Positions 1 through 9,200 of a stretch of DNA of 14,872 nucleotides are shown here, in pieces; positions within the stretch are counted from its first letter, which is position 1; each line of letters begins with the position of its first letter. This DNA comes from DASPJL01 sp035628645 (GTDB taxonomy: Bacteria > Bacteroidota > Bacteroidia > Cytophagales > Cyclobacteriaceae). Location: positions 1-14,872 of the forward strand of contig DASPJL010000163.1 in the NCBI GenBank assembly GCA_035628645.1, read 5' to 3'. The translations under genes were made by a program, and so were the position numbers. The notes below the pieces were generated by a model, which saw only the letters and a list, made by a program, of their open reading frames with translations, was not told where the DNA came from and made no database searches.

Positions 1-1185
1 CGCCAAATGTGATTTTGCATACCAGTTATGTGTCTCGCTGAATGCATCTACAAAACCATATTCACTCCAGATCTTATCGCCCAGATCATAATAGAAATGC
101 TTCAAGGCTTCCATTGAATGTTCCGGAGTATAAGGAAAAGCAGACAATGCAGCGGTCGGGGTGATTACTCCTAAATCATTTGTAGGGGAATGGGCAGAAT
201 ACCCTTGGTGACTATCGCTTGCCGTAAGCCCCCAGCTCTTTTCCCCATACCCCTTGTACTTTTTAGGATTGTCTATACAATAGGCTCTGTTAATTAAACT
301 ATGGTTTACATTTTGTTGCCAGTAATCGGCATATTGATCCTTTAACCCTTTAGGATCCAGTCCAAGAAAGGAGTAATGAGAAAAGAATAATGGCCCGCCA
401 TAATCAAATCCTAAAGGAAGCTTAATATCATAAAATTCCCTGTCGTTCCTGAAATAAAAATTATTTACCCAACCCTGATGGTATACTTTAGGATCAATGG
501 AATAACGGGGTGATGAAGCAGCAAGCACATAAGTAATCAAACATTCATTCCAACCTTTAATCTGGTGATTCATGCTCCAGCCATTGTTCGGGCTCCAGTG
601 CCAGTAAAGTACATTCTGCCCGTCCTGCGTGTGCCAGTTCCACTCCACGCCTTCCCACATCCAAAGGATTTTATTTCTTAATTGCGTCTCCGTTGGATTA
701 TCTGCTGTGAAATATTGCCTGGCACAAATCAGGCCCTGGAAAAGAAAAGAAGTTTCCACCAGGTCTCCTCCATCATCCTTTGGACTAAAGCGGATAACTT
801 CTCCTGTTTCTCCATTAAGCCAATGGGGGAAAACGCCATGAAACATATCGGCCTTCCAGAGAAAGTTCACGATTTTTAATACACGTTCTGCTGCCTGTTC
901 ACGGGTGATCCATTTTCTTTCTGCTGCCACAATGATGGCCATTAATCCAAAACCCGTTCCTCCCGTAGTTACTACCTCATTTCCATAGTCAAAAGCTACA
1001 TTACTTCTTTCCCTGGCCATTCCACTGGTAGGGTGTGCAAAATCCCAGAAATACCGGAAGGTTTGCTTTTGGACCAGTTCCAGTAATTCATCATCGGATA
1101 GGTTTTTCTTTATCTTAATTTCCTGACTTTCGGCAACAAAAGAACAAAGAAAAAGTAAGAAGAATGCTAAATATTTATAATTCAT
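1..1185 (-). CDS. GH144-like secreted glucanase ('glycoamylase' family), C-terminus cut by window edge
   Basis: The frame is open from the ATG at 1185 to base 1, giving 395 residues without a stop; compared with the paralogue upstream, only about 39 residues are missing. The N-terminus (MNYKYLAFFLLFLCSFVAES) is a Sec signal peptide. The residue before Cys14 is Leu, which does not fit a lipobox, so a soluble periplasmic or secreted enzyme is more likely than a lipoprotein. The rest is one catalytic domain of the Pfam glycoamylase type (PF10091), about residues 29-395. It includes DDGGDLVE (Asp137, Asp141, Glu144), WEGVEW, YWHWSP, MNHQIKGWNE (Glu214), GGPLFF and WGLTASD. The acid spacing agrees with what I recall for GH144 endo-beta-1,2-glucanase (CpSGL), so beta-1,2-glucan is the preferred substrate hypothesis. 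It starts 25 bases after the stop of its tandem paralogue, to which it is roughly two thirds identical by eye, so the two are probably co-transcribed. Fold family is secure; exact substrate is inferred. Confidence 0.9.
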   Translation of the reverse strand, partial: MNYKYLAFFLLFLCSFVAESQEIKIKKNLSDDELLELVQKQTFRYFWDFAHPTSGMARERSNVAFDYGNEVVTTGGTGFGLMAIIVAAERKWITREQAAERVLKIVNFLWKADMFHGVFPHWLNGETGEVIRFSPKDDGGDLVETSFLFQGLICARQYFTADNPTETQLRNKILWMWEGVEWNWHTQDGQNVLYWHWSPNNGWSMNHQIKGWNECLITYVLAASSPRYSIDPKVYHQGWVNNFYFRNDREFYDIKLPLGFDYGGPLFFSHYSFLGLDPKGLKDQYADYWQQNVNHSLINRAYCIDNPKKYKGYGEKSWGLTASDSHQGYSAHSPTNDLGVITPTAALSAFPYTPEHSMEALKHFYYDLGDKIWSEYGFVDAFSETHNWYAKSHLA

Positions 1186-1210
1186 AGTAGTCAATTTTAT
1201 GAACAATCAA

Positions 1211-3214
1211 TCAGTTATTAAATCCGAGCTTATCCTTGGCAGTTTGTACTTCCGGTGCCGTCATAAAGAGGTTCCAGATTAGTCCTGTCCTGAAATTTTC
1301 GATCATTACTACAATTGGCCCCTGGTCTATGGCCAGATAAGAATTGGCATACCATCCTTCCGTAGGATTAAAAGCATCATAAAACCCATATTCTCCCCAA
1401 AGTTTATCACCAATCGTATAGTAGAAAAACCGGATTGCTTCCATAGAATATTCAGGAGTATAAGGAATGGACGAAATGGCTGCCGTTGGCGTAATTACGC
1501 CCAAATCATTTGTAGGTGAGTGGGCAGAATATCCTTCATGATTGTCGCTTGCTGTTAGTCCCCACATCTGCTCGCTATATCCTACAAAGTTCTTAGGATT
1601 TTGAATGCTGTACGCCCTGTTAATCAAAGTATGGTTTACATTCTGATCCCAGTAATTGGCATAAGAATCTGTCAAATTCTGAGGATTTAATCCAAGGAAA
1701 GAATAATGAGCGAAAAACAACGGACCGCCATAATCAAACCCTAACGGAAGGGTATAATTCAGGAAAGTTTTACCATTGGCAATCGCACCATTTTGTGCCC
1801 ATCCATTATGATAAACAGAAGCTTCTATAGGATGTGTAGGCGAAGCAGCAGCCAGGAAATAAGTGATTAAAGCTTCATTATATCCCCTGATCTGATGATT
1901 CATTTCCCATTCTACCCTTGGCGACCAATGCCAGTACAGTACATCTTCCCCGCCTTTTGTGTACCAATCCCATTCCACGCCTTCCCATAGAGTATTTATT
2001 TTTTGGATCAGCTCATTTTCTACTGAATTAGCAGACGATAAATATTGCCTTACAGCCAACATCCCCTGGATCAGAAAGGAAGTCTCCACCAAATCCCCGC
2101 CGTCGTCATTCGGACTGAAAGGTTGAACTTTCCCTGTGGCGCCATTTAACCAATGCGGCCAAACGCCATGGAAACGGTCTGCCGTTTCGAGGAAACTAAT
2201 GATTTTATGCAACCTGGCGACTCCTTCATCTCTGGTTATAAATCCTCGTTCAATTCCGACGATAATAGCCATCAAACCAAAACCTGTTCCACCAGTAGTA
2301 ACTACATCTCCAGATGAATTTCGTTCCCTTGCCATTCCGCTTACCGGATGGCCAAAGTCCCAGAAGTATTTGAAAGTTTGTTTTTGAACCAAAGTAAGCA
2401 ATTCATCATCTGAAATCAGGGGAAATTTAGGTTCAGGGTCAATGGCTGTATAAAAATCTTTTGAGAAACCGGTAAAGCTTTCCCCATCAATACCTTTAAT
2501 GTTTTTGTTGATGGTGAAAGTATATTTTTCGAAATGAATCAGGTCGTTACTTCCTGTAAGGGTTACGGTTTTGTTTTCATTACTTAAGGTAAAAGATAAA
2601 GGAGTTACCGACTTGCCATTTAAATTAAAATTTTGAGCGGCAATAGTTTCCGCGTTTAGAGGAATTGAAAATTCCATTTGAATAGTTAGTTCAAGCGGAA
2701 TATCTGTTATCCTTTCATTTCCTAAACCATTTTTTCCTCCTATTTGCAGGGATACCAGTTCAAGCTTTGCCGGGACGGTAGTGAAGTCTAATGAAAATCC
2801 GGAAAATGACTCACCCTTTTCTCCTTTTAAGTCTCCGGAAATAGAAAGCGTATAGGCTTTATTGTTTTGAAGATTTTGCTTAGGTTTTGCAGAAATGGTC
2901 CTATTGTCATCAAGGTAAGAAAAATCAAGTTCTACAAGTCCATCCGCACTTTGTAACTGAATTGAAGCGGGAACTGTGCCTGAATCCAAAGCTGCGCTAA
3001 AACTTAGTACAATGGGTTTATCTACCGCAACTTCCGAATTATCTGCTGTAAAAGACAAATCCTGTGCACCCGCACGAATACTGCTAAGTTGCAAATTACC
3101 TGTCTGAATATCAGGATCTTTATCGTCTTCCTTACAAGAAATAAATAAAAGAACAAACGGAAATAATATCAATATAAATTTTCTCAAAGCTGCCTGATTA
3201 AATGAGCAATTCAC
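1211..3214 (-). CDS. Surface lipoprotein with two Ig-like domains and a GH144-like catalytic domain
   Basis: This 667-residue protein has a lipoprotein signal (LLFIS before Cys27) followed by KEDDKD, an acidic stretch typical of Bacteroidota lipoprotein export to the cell surface. Two Ig-like (SbsA/Big_5 type) domains follow at about 38-147 and 149-256. They look like an internal duplication: GESFSGFSLDF near 135 and GESFTGFSKDF near 245 occupy the same place in each. The catalytic PF10091 domain spans about 266-655. It has DDGGDLVE (Asp370, Asp374, Glu377), WEGVEWDW, YWHWSP, NE (Glu447), WGLTASD and a complete C-terminal AIDQGP...ENFRTGLIW block. It is probably an outer-face endo-glucanase that makes fragments for SusCD; GH144 beta-1,2-glucanase activity is the favoured guess. 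The start is GTG, with a stop three codons upstream. A TTG at residue 10 would give a more compact signal peptide, so the start is uncertain. It lies 167 bases after the LamG gene. Confidence 0.92.
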   Translation of the reverse strand: MNCSFNQAALRKFILILFPFVLLFISCKEDDKDPDIQTGNLQLSSIRAGAQDLSFTADNSEVAVDKPIVLSFSAALDSGTVPASIQLQSADGLVELDFSYLDDNRTISAKPKQNLQNNKAYTLSISGDLKGEKGESFSGFSLDFTTVPAKLELVSLQIGGKNGLGNERITDIPLELTIQMEFSIPLNAETIAAQNFNLNGKSVTPLSFTLSNENKTVTLTGSNDLIHFEKYTFTINKNIKGIDGESFTGFSKDFYTAIDPEPKFPLISDDELLTLVQKQTFKYFWDFGHPVSGMARERNSSGDVVTTGGTGFGLMAIIVGIERGFITRDEGVARLHKIISFLETADRFHGVWPHWLNGATGKVQPFSPNDDGGDLVETSFLIQGMLAVRQYLSSANSVENELIQKINTLWEGVEWDWYTKGGEDVLYWHWSPRVEWEMNHQIRGYNEALITYFLAAASPTHPIEASVYHNGWAQNGAIANGKTFLNYTLPLGFDYGGPLFFAHYSFLGLNPQNLTDSYANYWDQNVNHTLINRAYSIQNPKNFVGYSEQMWGLTASDNHEGYSAHSPTNDLGVITPTAAISSIPYTPEYSMEAIRFFYYTIGDKLWGEYGFYDAFNPTEGWYANSYLAIDQGPIVVMIENFRTGLIWNLFMTAPEVQTAKDKLGFNN

Positions 3215-3245
3215 TTTTTGTCAATAACCTGTTTTCAATTTTTAC

Positions 3246-3271
3246 CACTTAGACACTAAGCGCACTAAGTG
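3246..3271. repeat. Degenerate CACTAAG short-period repeat with inverted ends
   Basis: Three related heptamers occur at 3246 (CACTTAG), 3254 (CACTAAG) and 3263 (CACTAAG), with starts 8 and 9 bases apart. The first heptamer is also the reverse complement of CTAAGTG at 3265-3271, so the segment can fold with a 7-base stem and a 12-base loop. From memory, CACTAAG-type short repeats are found between genes in many Bacteroidota genomes. No function is evident. Confidence 0.6.
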
Positions 3272-3326
3272 TTCCTCAGAGTCATGAACGATGACATTAT
3301 GATGCTATAAAGGAAATTTAAAATAG

Positions 3327-3356
3327 GGTGCTTTCCCGCAAAGCATAGAAAGCACC
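3327..3356 (-). terminator. Hairpin after the LamG gene, possible terminator or attenuator
   Basis: GGTGCTTTC (3327-3335) and GAAAGCACC (3348-3356) form a perfect 9-base-pair stem with a 12-base loop. It begins 26 bases past the LamG gene stop codon. Read on the minus strand, the stem is followed after a C by TATTTTAAATTT, which is T-rich but not a clean run. It may end or thin out transcription between the susCD-LamG genes and the two enzyme genes, or stabilise the 3' end of the upstream message. The stem itself is certain; the role is inferred. Confidence 0.55.
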
Positions 3357-3381
3357 ACCTTATTAACCCTTATTTAAATGA

Positions 3382-4698
3382 TTATGGTTTTTCTGAATTG
3401 TACATCAATTGGATTTCTGTATCAGTTAATGCAGTATTAAAAAATCTAAAATCATCCAACATACCTCTGAAATGGTTAGCTCCTGGATTAGTAAACACGG
3501 CCCAATCACCCCAAGCAGTTCCAAATCCTGCGTCTCTATTTTGCCACCATCCAAAAGCTAGATTATCATTGTATGTGCCATCTGTTGAACTTGGATCAAC
3601 AGGAATAAACTTTAATCCTTTGGCTGTTGCCAATGGTTTTAATCCTGCATCGACGCTAGCTCCACTTAATAATTTAAGATCTTGCTTCATAACTGGTTCA
3701 CCATTAATATATAAAGCTCTTGTTTTATTGGCACCATCAAAAACAAAAGTAATGTGAGCCCATTTATTTGCTATAAGTTGTTGAATTCCATCTCCTCCAT
3801 ATTCTTTGTCCAAAGTAGTAGCATTATCTATCCCTTTTTGCTCATCAGCAGTTGCAAGATTTTGATTTGTTTTTCCGTTTGCATCAAATGCAAAGTCATT
3901 TGTCACCGTTGTTCCATCTTCTAGTTCAATTCCTTGGGCGAACTTAAAGAACTTTGCATCGGCTGCCATTTCAAATTGCAGTCCGTGAAAATTGCCTATT
4001 CCAAAAGTAAAATTTCCCGTTGTTTTGCCATCGTTATTTAAAAACACCCAAAAACTCACGGCAAATTGTGAGCTTAATAATTGAGATCCATTGGGGACTT
4101 CAATGATACTGGACGTTCCATTTAATACAGCCGCCTGTCCTGCAGCTTCGCTTCTTGAAGCTGCATAAGTTATATCAATTACATTTTCAGCGGCAGCATC
4201 ATAATCTCCTACGATATCTTCAGCGCTATTTTCAAAGGACCAGTGAGCTACAACTCCTGCTGGAGCAAAAGTTCCAGCAGTCGTAAAACTTCTTTCCACT
4301 GCAGCAAAAGGTTGGCCACCACTTGACATCAATCCAGCACCTAATTGAAGGAGATACAAAGTACCAGTACCTAGCGGGTCAACGGGGTCTATTGTCAGGG
4401 TTTTACCCGAGCCGGAAACAGAAAGTGGAATTTCAGCATCATCGTAGTCTCTAATTAGCTTAACATTTGTTGTCGTAGCTGATGCAGGATCTACATCTGC
4501 TGCAAAAGTTGCCGTAATTATTGCATCCGTAGGAACATCACTGGGGCTTGTAGCACCATTAAGATCGATATCATTTGCTGTTAGAGCAGACAATTCAAAA
4601 GCCGCTTCACCCTCATCATCGTCTTTACAGCTTATTATGATAGTGGCAAATATTACTACCACCATCGATCTAATTAAAATAGATTTAAAATTGTTCAT
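3382..4698 (-). CDS. Surface glycan-binding lipoprotein, Ig-like plus LamG domains (SusE/F position)
   Basis: This is a 438-residue lipoprotein with signal and lipobox IIIS before Cys24, followed by KDDDEGE, a strong surface-export type N-terminus. Residues about 34-140 form one Big_5/SbsA-type Ig-like domain ending in RSFTT. Residues about 148-436 form a concanavalin-like LamG (Laminin_G_3 type) domain, with AHWSFENS at its start, SFWVFLNN, WAHITFVFDG, RALYINGEP and the typical C-terminal block GMLDDFRFFNTALTDTEI. No glycosidase acid motif is recognisable, so a binding role is more likely than catalysis. The place directly after susD is where SusE/SusF or other surface glycan-binding proteins normally sit, and the Ig-like domain resembles those of the enzyme encoded next. 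It probably holds the polysaccharide at the cell surface. The start is ATG, 36 bases after the susD stop, consistent with one operon. Ligand is unknown. Confidence 0.88.
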   Translation of the reverse strand: MNNFKSILIRSMVVVIFATIIISCKDDDEGEAAFELSALTANDIDLNGATSPSDVPTDAIITATFAADVDPASATTTNVKLIRDYDDAEIPLSVSGSGKTLTIDPVDPLGTGTLYLLQLGAGLMSSGGQPFAAVERSFTTAGTFAPAGVVAHWSFENSAEDIVGDYDAAAENVIDITYAASRSEAAGQAAVLNGTSSIIEVPNGSQLLSSQFAVSFWVFLNNDGKTTGNFTFGIGNFHGLQFEMAADAKFFKFAQGIELEDGTTVTNDFAFDANGKTNQNLATADEQKGIDNATTLDKEYGGDGIQQLIANKWAHITFVFDGANKTRALYINGEPVMKQDLKLLSGASVDAGLKPLATAKGLKFIPVDPSSTDGTYNDNLAFGWWQNRDAGFGTAWGDWAVFTNPGANHFRGMLDDFRFFNTALTDTEIQLMYNSEKP

Positions 4699-4734
4699 AA
4701 TTTGTTTTATAGTTTAAGTTAAATAATAGCTCTT

Positions 4735-6249
4735 TTACCATTGTGGGTTTTGCTCCCAGATGTTTTGCGTGAGGTCCATTTCACTTTGCGGAATGGGTAA
4801 CAGTTCATGTTTACCTTCAATAAATCCCAGAGGACCCAAAACTGAGGGTGCTTTGCCTGTTCGTACCAAATCCCAGAAACGTTGTCCTTCCAAAGCAAGT
4901 TCTACCCTTCGTTCATGAAGAATAAGGTCTCTTAAAACATCCTTGTCTGTTTCCGTTCTATCCGGAAGAATGGCTGGATTTCCTTCTCTTGCCCTTTCCC
5001 GAACATCATTAAGATAAATTAAAGCATCCTCCGGTTTATCGTTTTCATTAAGTGCTTCAGCCGCGATTAAAAGTACTTCAGCGTATCTGATCAACCGTCT
5101 ATTGTAACCAAACGCACTAGGCACATCATTACCAGGTGTCCAGACTTTCTGATTATAGGTTTCAATCTCTATTAAATTTCCATTTGCATCTCTTGTTTCG
5201 TTTGGAGTATCTGTATCCCCGGAAATTGTTATACCATCCAATACTTCACCTAAATAAATAACTGTCTTATCCAAACGTGGATCTCCTTGCTCAAAAGAAT
5301 TCATTAAGGCTATCGAAGGGCGATTAAAACCCCAACCCTTGTTAGGCGCGCCTCTAACTCCTTGAACATTACCAAATTGATTACCTCCTCTTGTAATGCT
5401 TTCTTCACCCAGGGCGCCGATTTCAAAAACAGATTCTTGCCCATGTTCTCCTGCCTTGCTGTTTGCATTGGCAAAGTCAGGTTCCAAATCATACAACCCG
5501 GAGTTGATTACTTCCAGTGCATATTTCTCGGCATTGACGAAATCTTTTTGATACAAATATACCTTTGCCAGCAATGCTTTTGCTGCTCCTTTGCTTGCTC
5601 TTCCAACATCTGCGGCAGCATATTCGGTTTTTTGCGGGAGCACTTGAATGGCTGCAAGCAAATCCTGCTCGATCAAATTATAGATCTCTTCCTGAGAAGC
5701 ACGTGGTAAATTGCGAGAGGTATTTGTCGTAGTAACTTTGGGAACACCACCCCACGCCCTTACCAAATCAAAATAAAATACTGCTCTTAAAAAGTTCGCT
5801 TCCGCAATATAACGGCTTTTTAATTGTTCATTCATTTGAATTGACGGCACTCTTTCTATTACCACATTTGCTCGTTTCACTCCTTCATAAAGGGTACTCC
5901 ACCAGCGGCTTAGTGTTTCTTCAGTAGCGACGTGGGTAAAGTTTTCAAAGGGACCTACCGTAGCAGCCGCATCACCTGGATTACTGCCTTTCCTGGAGTC
6001 ATCCGACATAATATCGATGATTGGAAAGAGTCCATAGTTATAATTTTCTCTTAACATGATATTATAAACCGCATTGGTAGCCAACAAAGCATCTCTTTCA
6101 GTGGTTGGGAAAGTTTCCTGGGTCAATGCACCCTGAAGGGGTTTTTCAAGAAAATCGTTGCAGCTTCCTAAAGTAACAAGCAACAAAATGAGGAATGTTT
6201 TTATGTAGATTGAGTATATGTTTTTCAGCTTTTTCATGGAAACAATCAT
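4735..6249 (-). CDS. susD: SusD/RagB-family outer-membrane substrate-binding lipoprotein
   Basis: SusD proteins are the surface lids of SusC transporters and bind the oligosaccharide before import. The 504-residue protein has a lipoprotein signal (LVTLGS before Cys30) followed by NDFLEKP, the classic SusD mature start. Family motifs are AEANFLRAVFYFDLVRAWGGVP (149-170, starting at Ala149), the TPR-like helices around YAEVLLIAAEALNE, and ERRVELALEGQRFWDLVRTG near the C-terminus. These correspond to the SusD-like N-terminal domain and the RagB/SusD C-terminal domain. Length is normal for the family. The first ATG (6249) directly follows the susC TAA, giving TAAATG. Met5 at 6237 (MKKLKN) gives a more usual signal peptide and a 12-base gap, and is perhaps the real start. 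The tight junction suggests translational coupling with susC. The specific sugar cannot be read from the sequence. Confidence 0.96.
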   Translation of the reverse strand: MIVSMKKLKNIYSIYIKTFLILLLVTLGSCNDFLEKPLQGALTQETFPTTERDALLATNAVYNIMLRENYNYGLFPIIDIMSDDSRKGSNPGDAAATVGPFENFTHVATEETLSRWWSTLYEGVKRANVVIERVPSIQMNEQLKSRYIAEANFLRAVFYFDLVRAWGGVPKVTTTNTSRNLPRASQEEIYNLIEQDLLAAIQVLPQKTEYAAADVGRASKGAAKALLAKVYLYQKDFVNAEKYALEVINSGLYDLEPDFANANSKAGEHGQESVFEIGALGEESITRGGNQFGNVQGVRGAPNKGWGFNRPSIALMNSFEQGDPRLDKTVIYLGEVLDGITISGDTDTPNETRDANGNLIEIETYNQKVWTPGNDVPSAFGYNRRLIRYAEVLLIAAEALNENDKPEDALIYLNDVRERAREGNPAILPDRTETDKDVLRDLILHERRVELALEGQRFWDLVRTGKAPSVLGPLGFIEGKHELLPIPQSEMDLTQNIWEQNPQW

Positions 6250-9200
6250 TTAAAAAGTAAGATTTAAACCAAAAGAGTATACTGTTGAAACGGGGTATGT
6301 TCCATAATCAATTCCGTTGTCAAGAACACCTGTTCCCGTGGCTCCTGGCTGTGTACCGGACACTTCCGGGGAATAACCCGTAAATTTTGTCCAGGTAAGA
6401 AGGTTCGTTCCGCGTATATAAATCCTTGCAGATTTCATTTTGGCCTTTTCGGCAACAGATTGTGACAAATCATAGCTTATTGTAGCGCTTCGGAGTCTTA
6501 AAAAAGATCCGTCCTGAACAAATCTTGAAGAATGTTGAAAATTGTAACCTCCGGCAGTAGCTCTTGGCTCAGTATTGGAAGTTCCCTCACCCCGCCATCT
6601 GTCAAATACATGTTGTTCAAAATTGTAGAGATCCGGACGTACAGTTTCTTTGGCATTATAAATTTCATTTCCTGCCTGTCCCTGAAAATCAACAGACAAT
6701 CCAATGCCTTTATATCCTACTTCCAGATTAATTCCATAAATAAAATCAGGAATTGAGGAACCTATATTTGTCCGGTCGTCAGGTGTTAAAGATCCGTCAC
6801 CATTTACGTCTACAAATCTTAAGTCTCCAACGCCGGCTTGAGAAGTATGGGGGTAGCTATCCAATTCTGTTTGATTTTGAAATATGCCATCGGTTTTGTA
6901 ACCATAAAAAGCGCCAATAGGTAAACCGGGAACTGTTCTGGTTGTTTGCGCGCTGTTAAACAATCGATCTCCCGGACCGCCTGTTCCCATCACTTTCAAA
7001 GCCTTATTATTAATGGTGGTTCCCATAGCGGAGATGCTATAGGTAACGTCATTTATTTCACTGCTCCATCCCAGATTATATTCTATTCCCTGATTTAATA
7101 CTTCCGCAGCATTGTAAGTTATGGTGGCGCCTACGCCGTTACCCAGATAGCCAGCAACAGGCAGACTTATCAGGATATCATCCGTTCTCTTTCTGTAATA
7201 ATCTATTTCCCCCTTTAGTTGATTTTCAAATAAAGCAAACTCCAATCCTACGTCTGTTTGGTAGGTGCTTTCCCACGTTAAATCAGGATTACCCGAAACG
7301 CCATAACTTGACCCCGGATAAAGCGTCTCGTTGGTTCCAAACACTGCACCGAAAACATTAGATACCGGAGAAAACCGTCTGCTGTAATCAATTTTTTCAT
7401 TACCAACAATTCCCCAGCTTCCTCTGAGTTTAAGATTGGTGAGCAAGCTAACGTCTTGCATAAATGCCTCATTAATAATGTTCCATCCTAAAGCAATGGC
7501 AGGAAAATAACCTACCCGATTTTCTTTACTGAACTTAGATGAAGCATCCCTTCTTAAGGATCCAGTAAAAAGATATCGACGGTCAAAGACATAGTTTAAC
7601 CTGAAAAGGTAGGAGGTCATCGAATAGTTTTGATCTAATTCGACCCTGTTTTCAGTTAAATTCCCCACTGTATTGCTTGCGTCGAAATACCAGAAATCTT
7701 CTCCATTTCTAATAATATTCTCACCTGCTACTTTGAGAAACTCGGAAGAAGCTTCTTGCATAGTATACCCCACAAGCGCGTTTATTCTATGTTTTCCAAT
7801 ATCTTTTGTATAATTCAAAGTATTTTCCCACAACCAGGAAAGCCTGTCAGTGTTGGTTTTATTTAAATCACTTGTGGAATTTTGTTGTTGCGGCGAAACA
7901 AAAAAAGCAGGCGTAAAACTTTCATTTTTCTTCAACTCCAGATCTGCCCCAAAGCTTGATCTGAAAGTTAACCCTTTAATAATGTCAACCTCACCAAACA
8001 CATTACCCACTGACCGAAGTGCTCTATCGAAGTTATTGGTGTAATTAATATCCGCTAAGACATTTCCAACACCTGCTACCGGGGAATAACTTCCGTCCAT
8101 TTGACGAGGGCTCACCACTGGTTGGGCACGGTATGCGATGTAGGGAGAAAATGCATTGGTGTTTTGTTGCTTATAGGGTGTAATACTTATATTGCTTCCC
8201 AGTCTGACATTGTCCGCTAAATGAAAGGTATTGTTAAGTCTTACGGAAACCCTTTCATAACTCGATTTTGGAATAATTCCCTGCTGATTAAAATAGCCTA
8301 CGCCCACATAGTATTGTATTTTAGGAGAAGACCCCGCTACTGAAACCTGGTAGTTATGAATGGGTGCATCTCTGAAAATCAAGCTTTGCCAATCTGTATT
8401 TGGAACAGCATTTACATTATTGTAAGAGCCTGGGTTAATTTCATTGGCCACTGTTGCAAACTCTCTTCCGTTCAACAGGTCAATGGTTTTATGTAATTTC
8501 TGGATGCTGTATTCTCCACTCACTGTAACAATCGGGGCTTTATCCTCTTTTGATCCCTGCTTTGTGGTAACTAAAACCACCCCATTTGCACCCCTGGAAC
8601 CATAAATGGCAGTAGCGGAAGCATCTTTTAATATTTCCATAGATTCTATATCAGCAGGATTTAAAAAAGATATATCATCCAGGATTACTCCATCTACTAC
8701 ATAAATTGGGGATGCATTATTGAAAGTACCTACTCCCCGAATTCTTACCACCGGAGCAGCTCCGGGCGCTCCTGTAGAACTGGTCACCTGGACTCCGGCT
8801 ACTTTTCCCTGCAAAGCTTGCATGGGATTGTTGGAAGGAATTTGCGTCAGGTCCTTTCCTCTTATGGAAGAAACTGAACCGGTAAGGTCGCTTTTTCTTT
8901 GTGTTCCATAGCCTACAATTACTACCTCTGATAAAGTCTCTACGTCTGTAGAAAGCTGAACGTCCAGAAGAGTGCGATTACCTACGCCTATTGTTTGCGT
9001 CACATATCCGATAAAACTAAAGACCAGAGAATCATCCGGTGATGCTTGGATCAAATAATGACCTTCGATATCTGTGATTGTACCAACAGTAGTTCCTTTA
9101 ATTTGAATGGTTACTCCTATTAATTGCTCGCCTGTTTCTGCATCTGTAACAGTTCCCTCGATGTTGGTATTTTGAGAAGTGGCATCCTGAGGCGTTGCTT

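Noticed and set aside
1..3214. Calling the two enzymes true glucoamylases acting on starch
   Set aside because: The Pfam name is historical. The DDGGDLVE and later NE motifs and the domain layout fit GH144-like enzymes better than GH15, GH31 or GH97 starch enzymes, and no other starch-type gene is in the window.
5362..5709. Short plus-strand reading frame opposite susD, and similar frames inside other genes
   Set aside because: These lie antisense within strongly supported genes, have no recognisable motifs or start signals, and vanish as by-products of the real coding frames.
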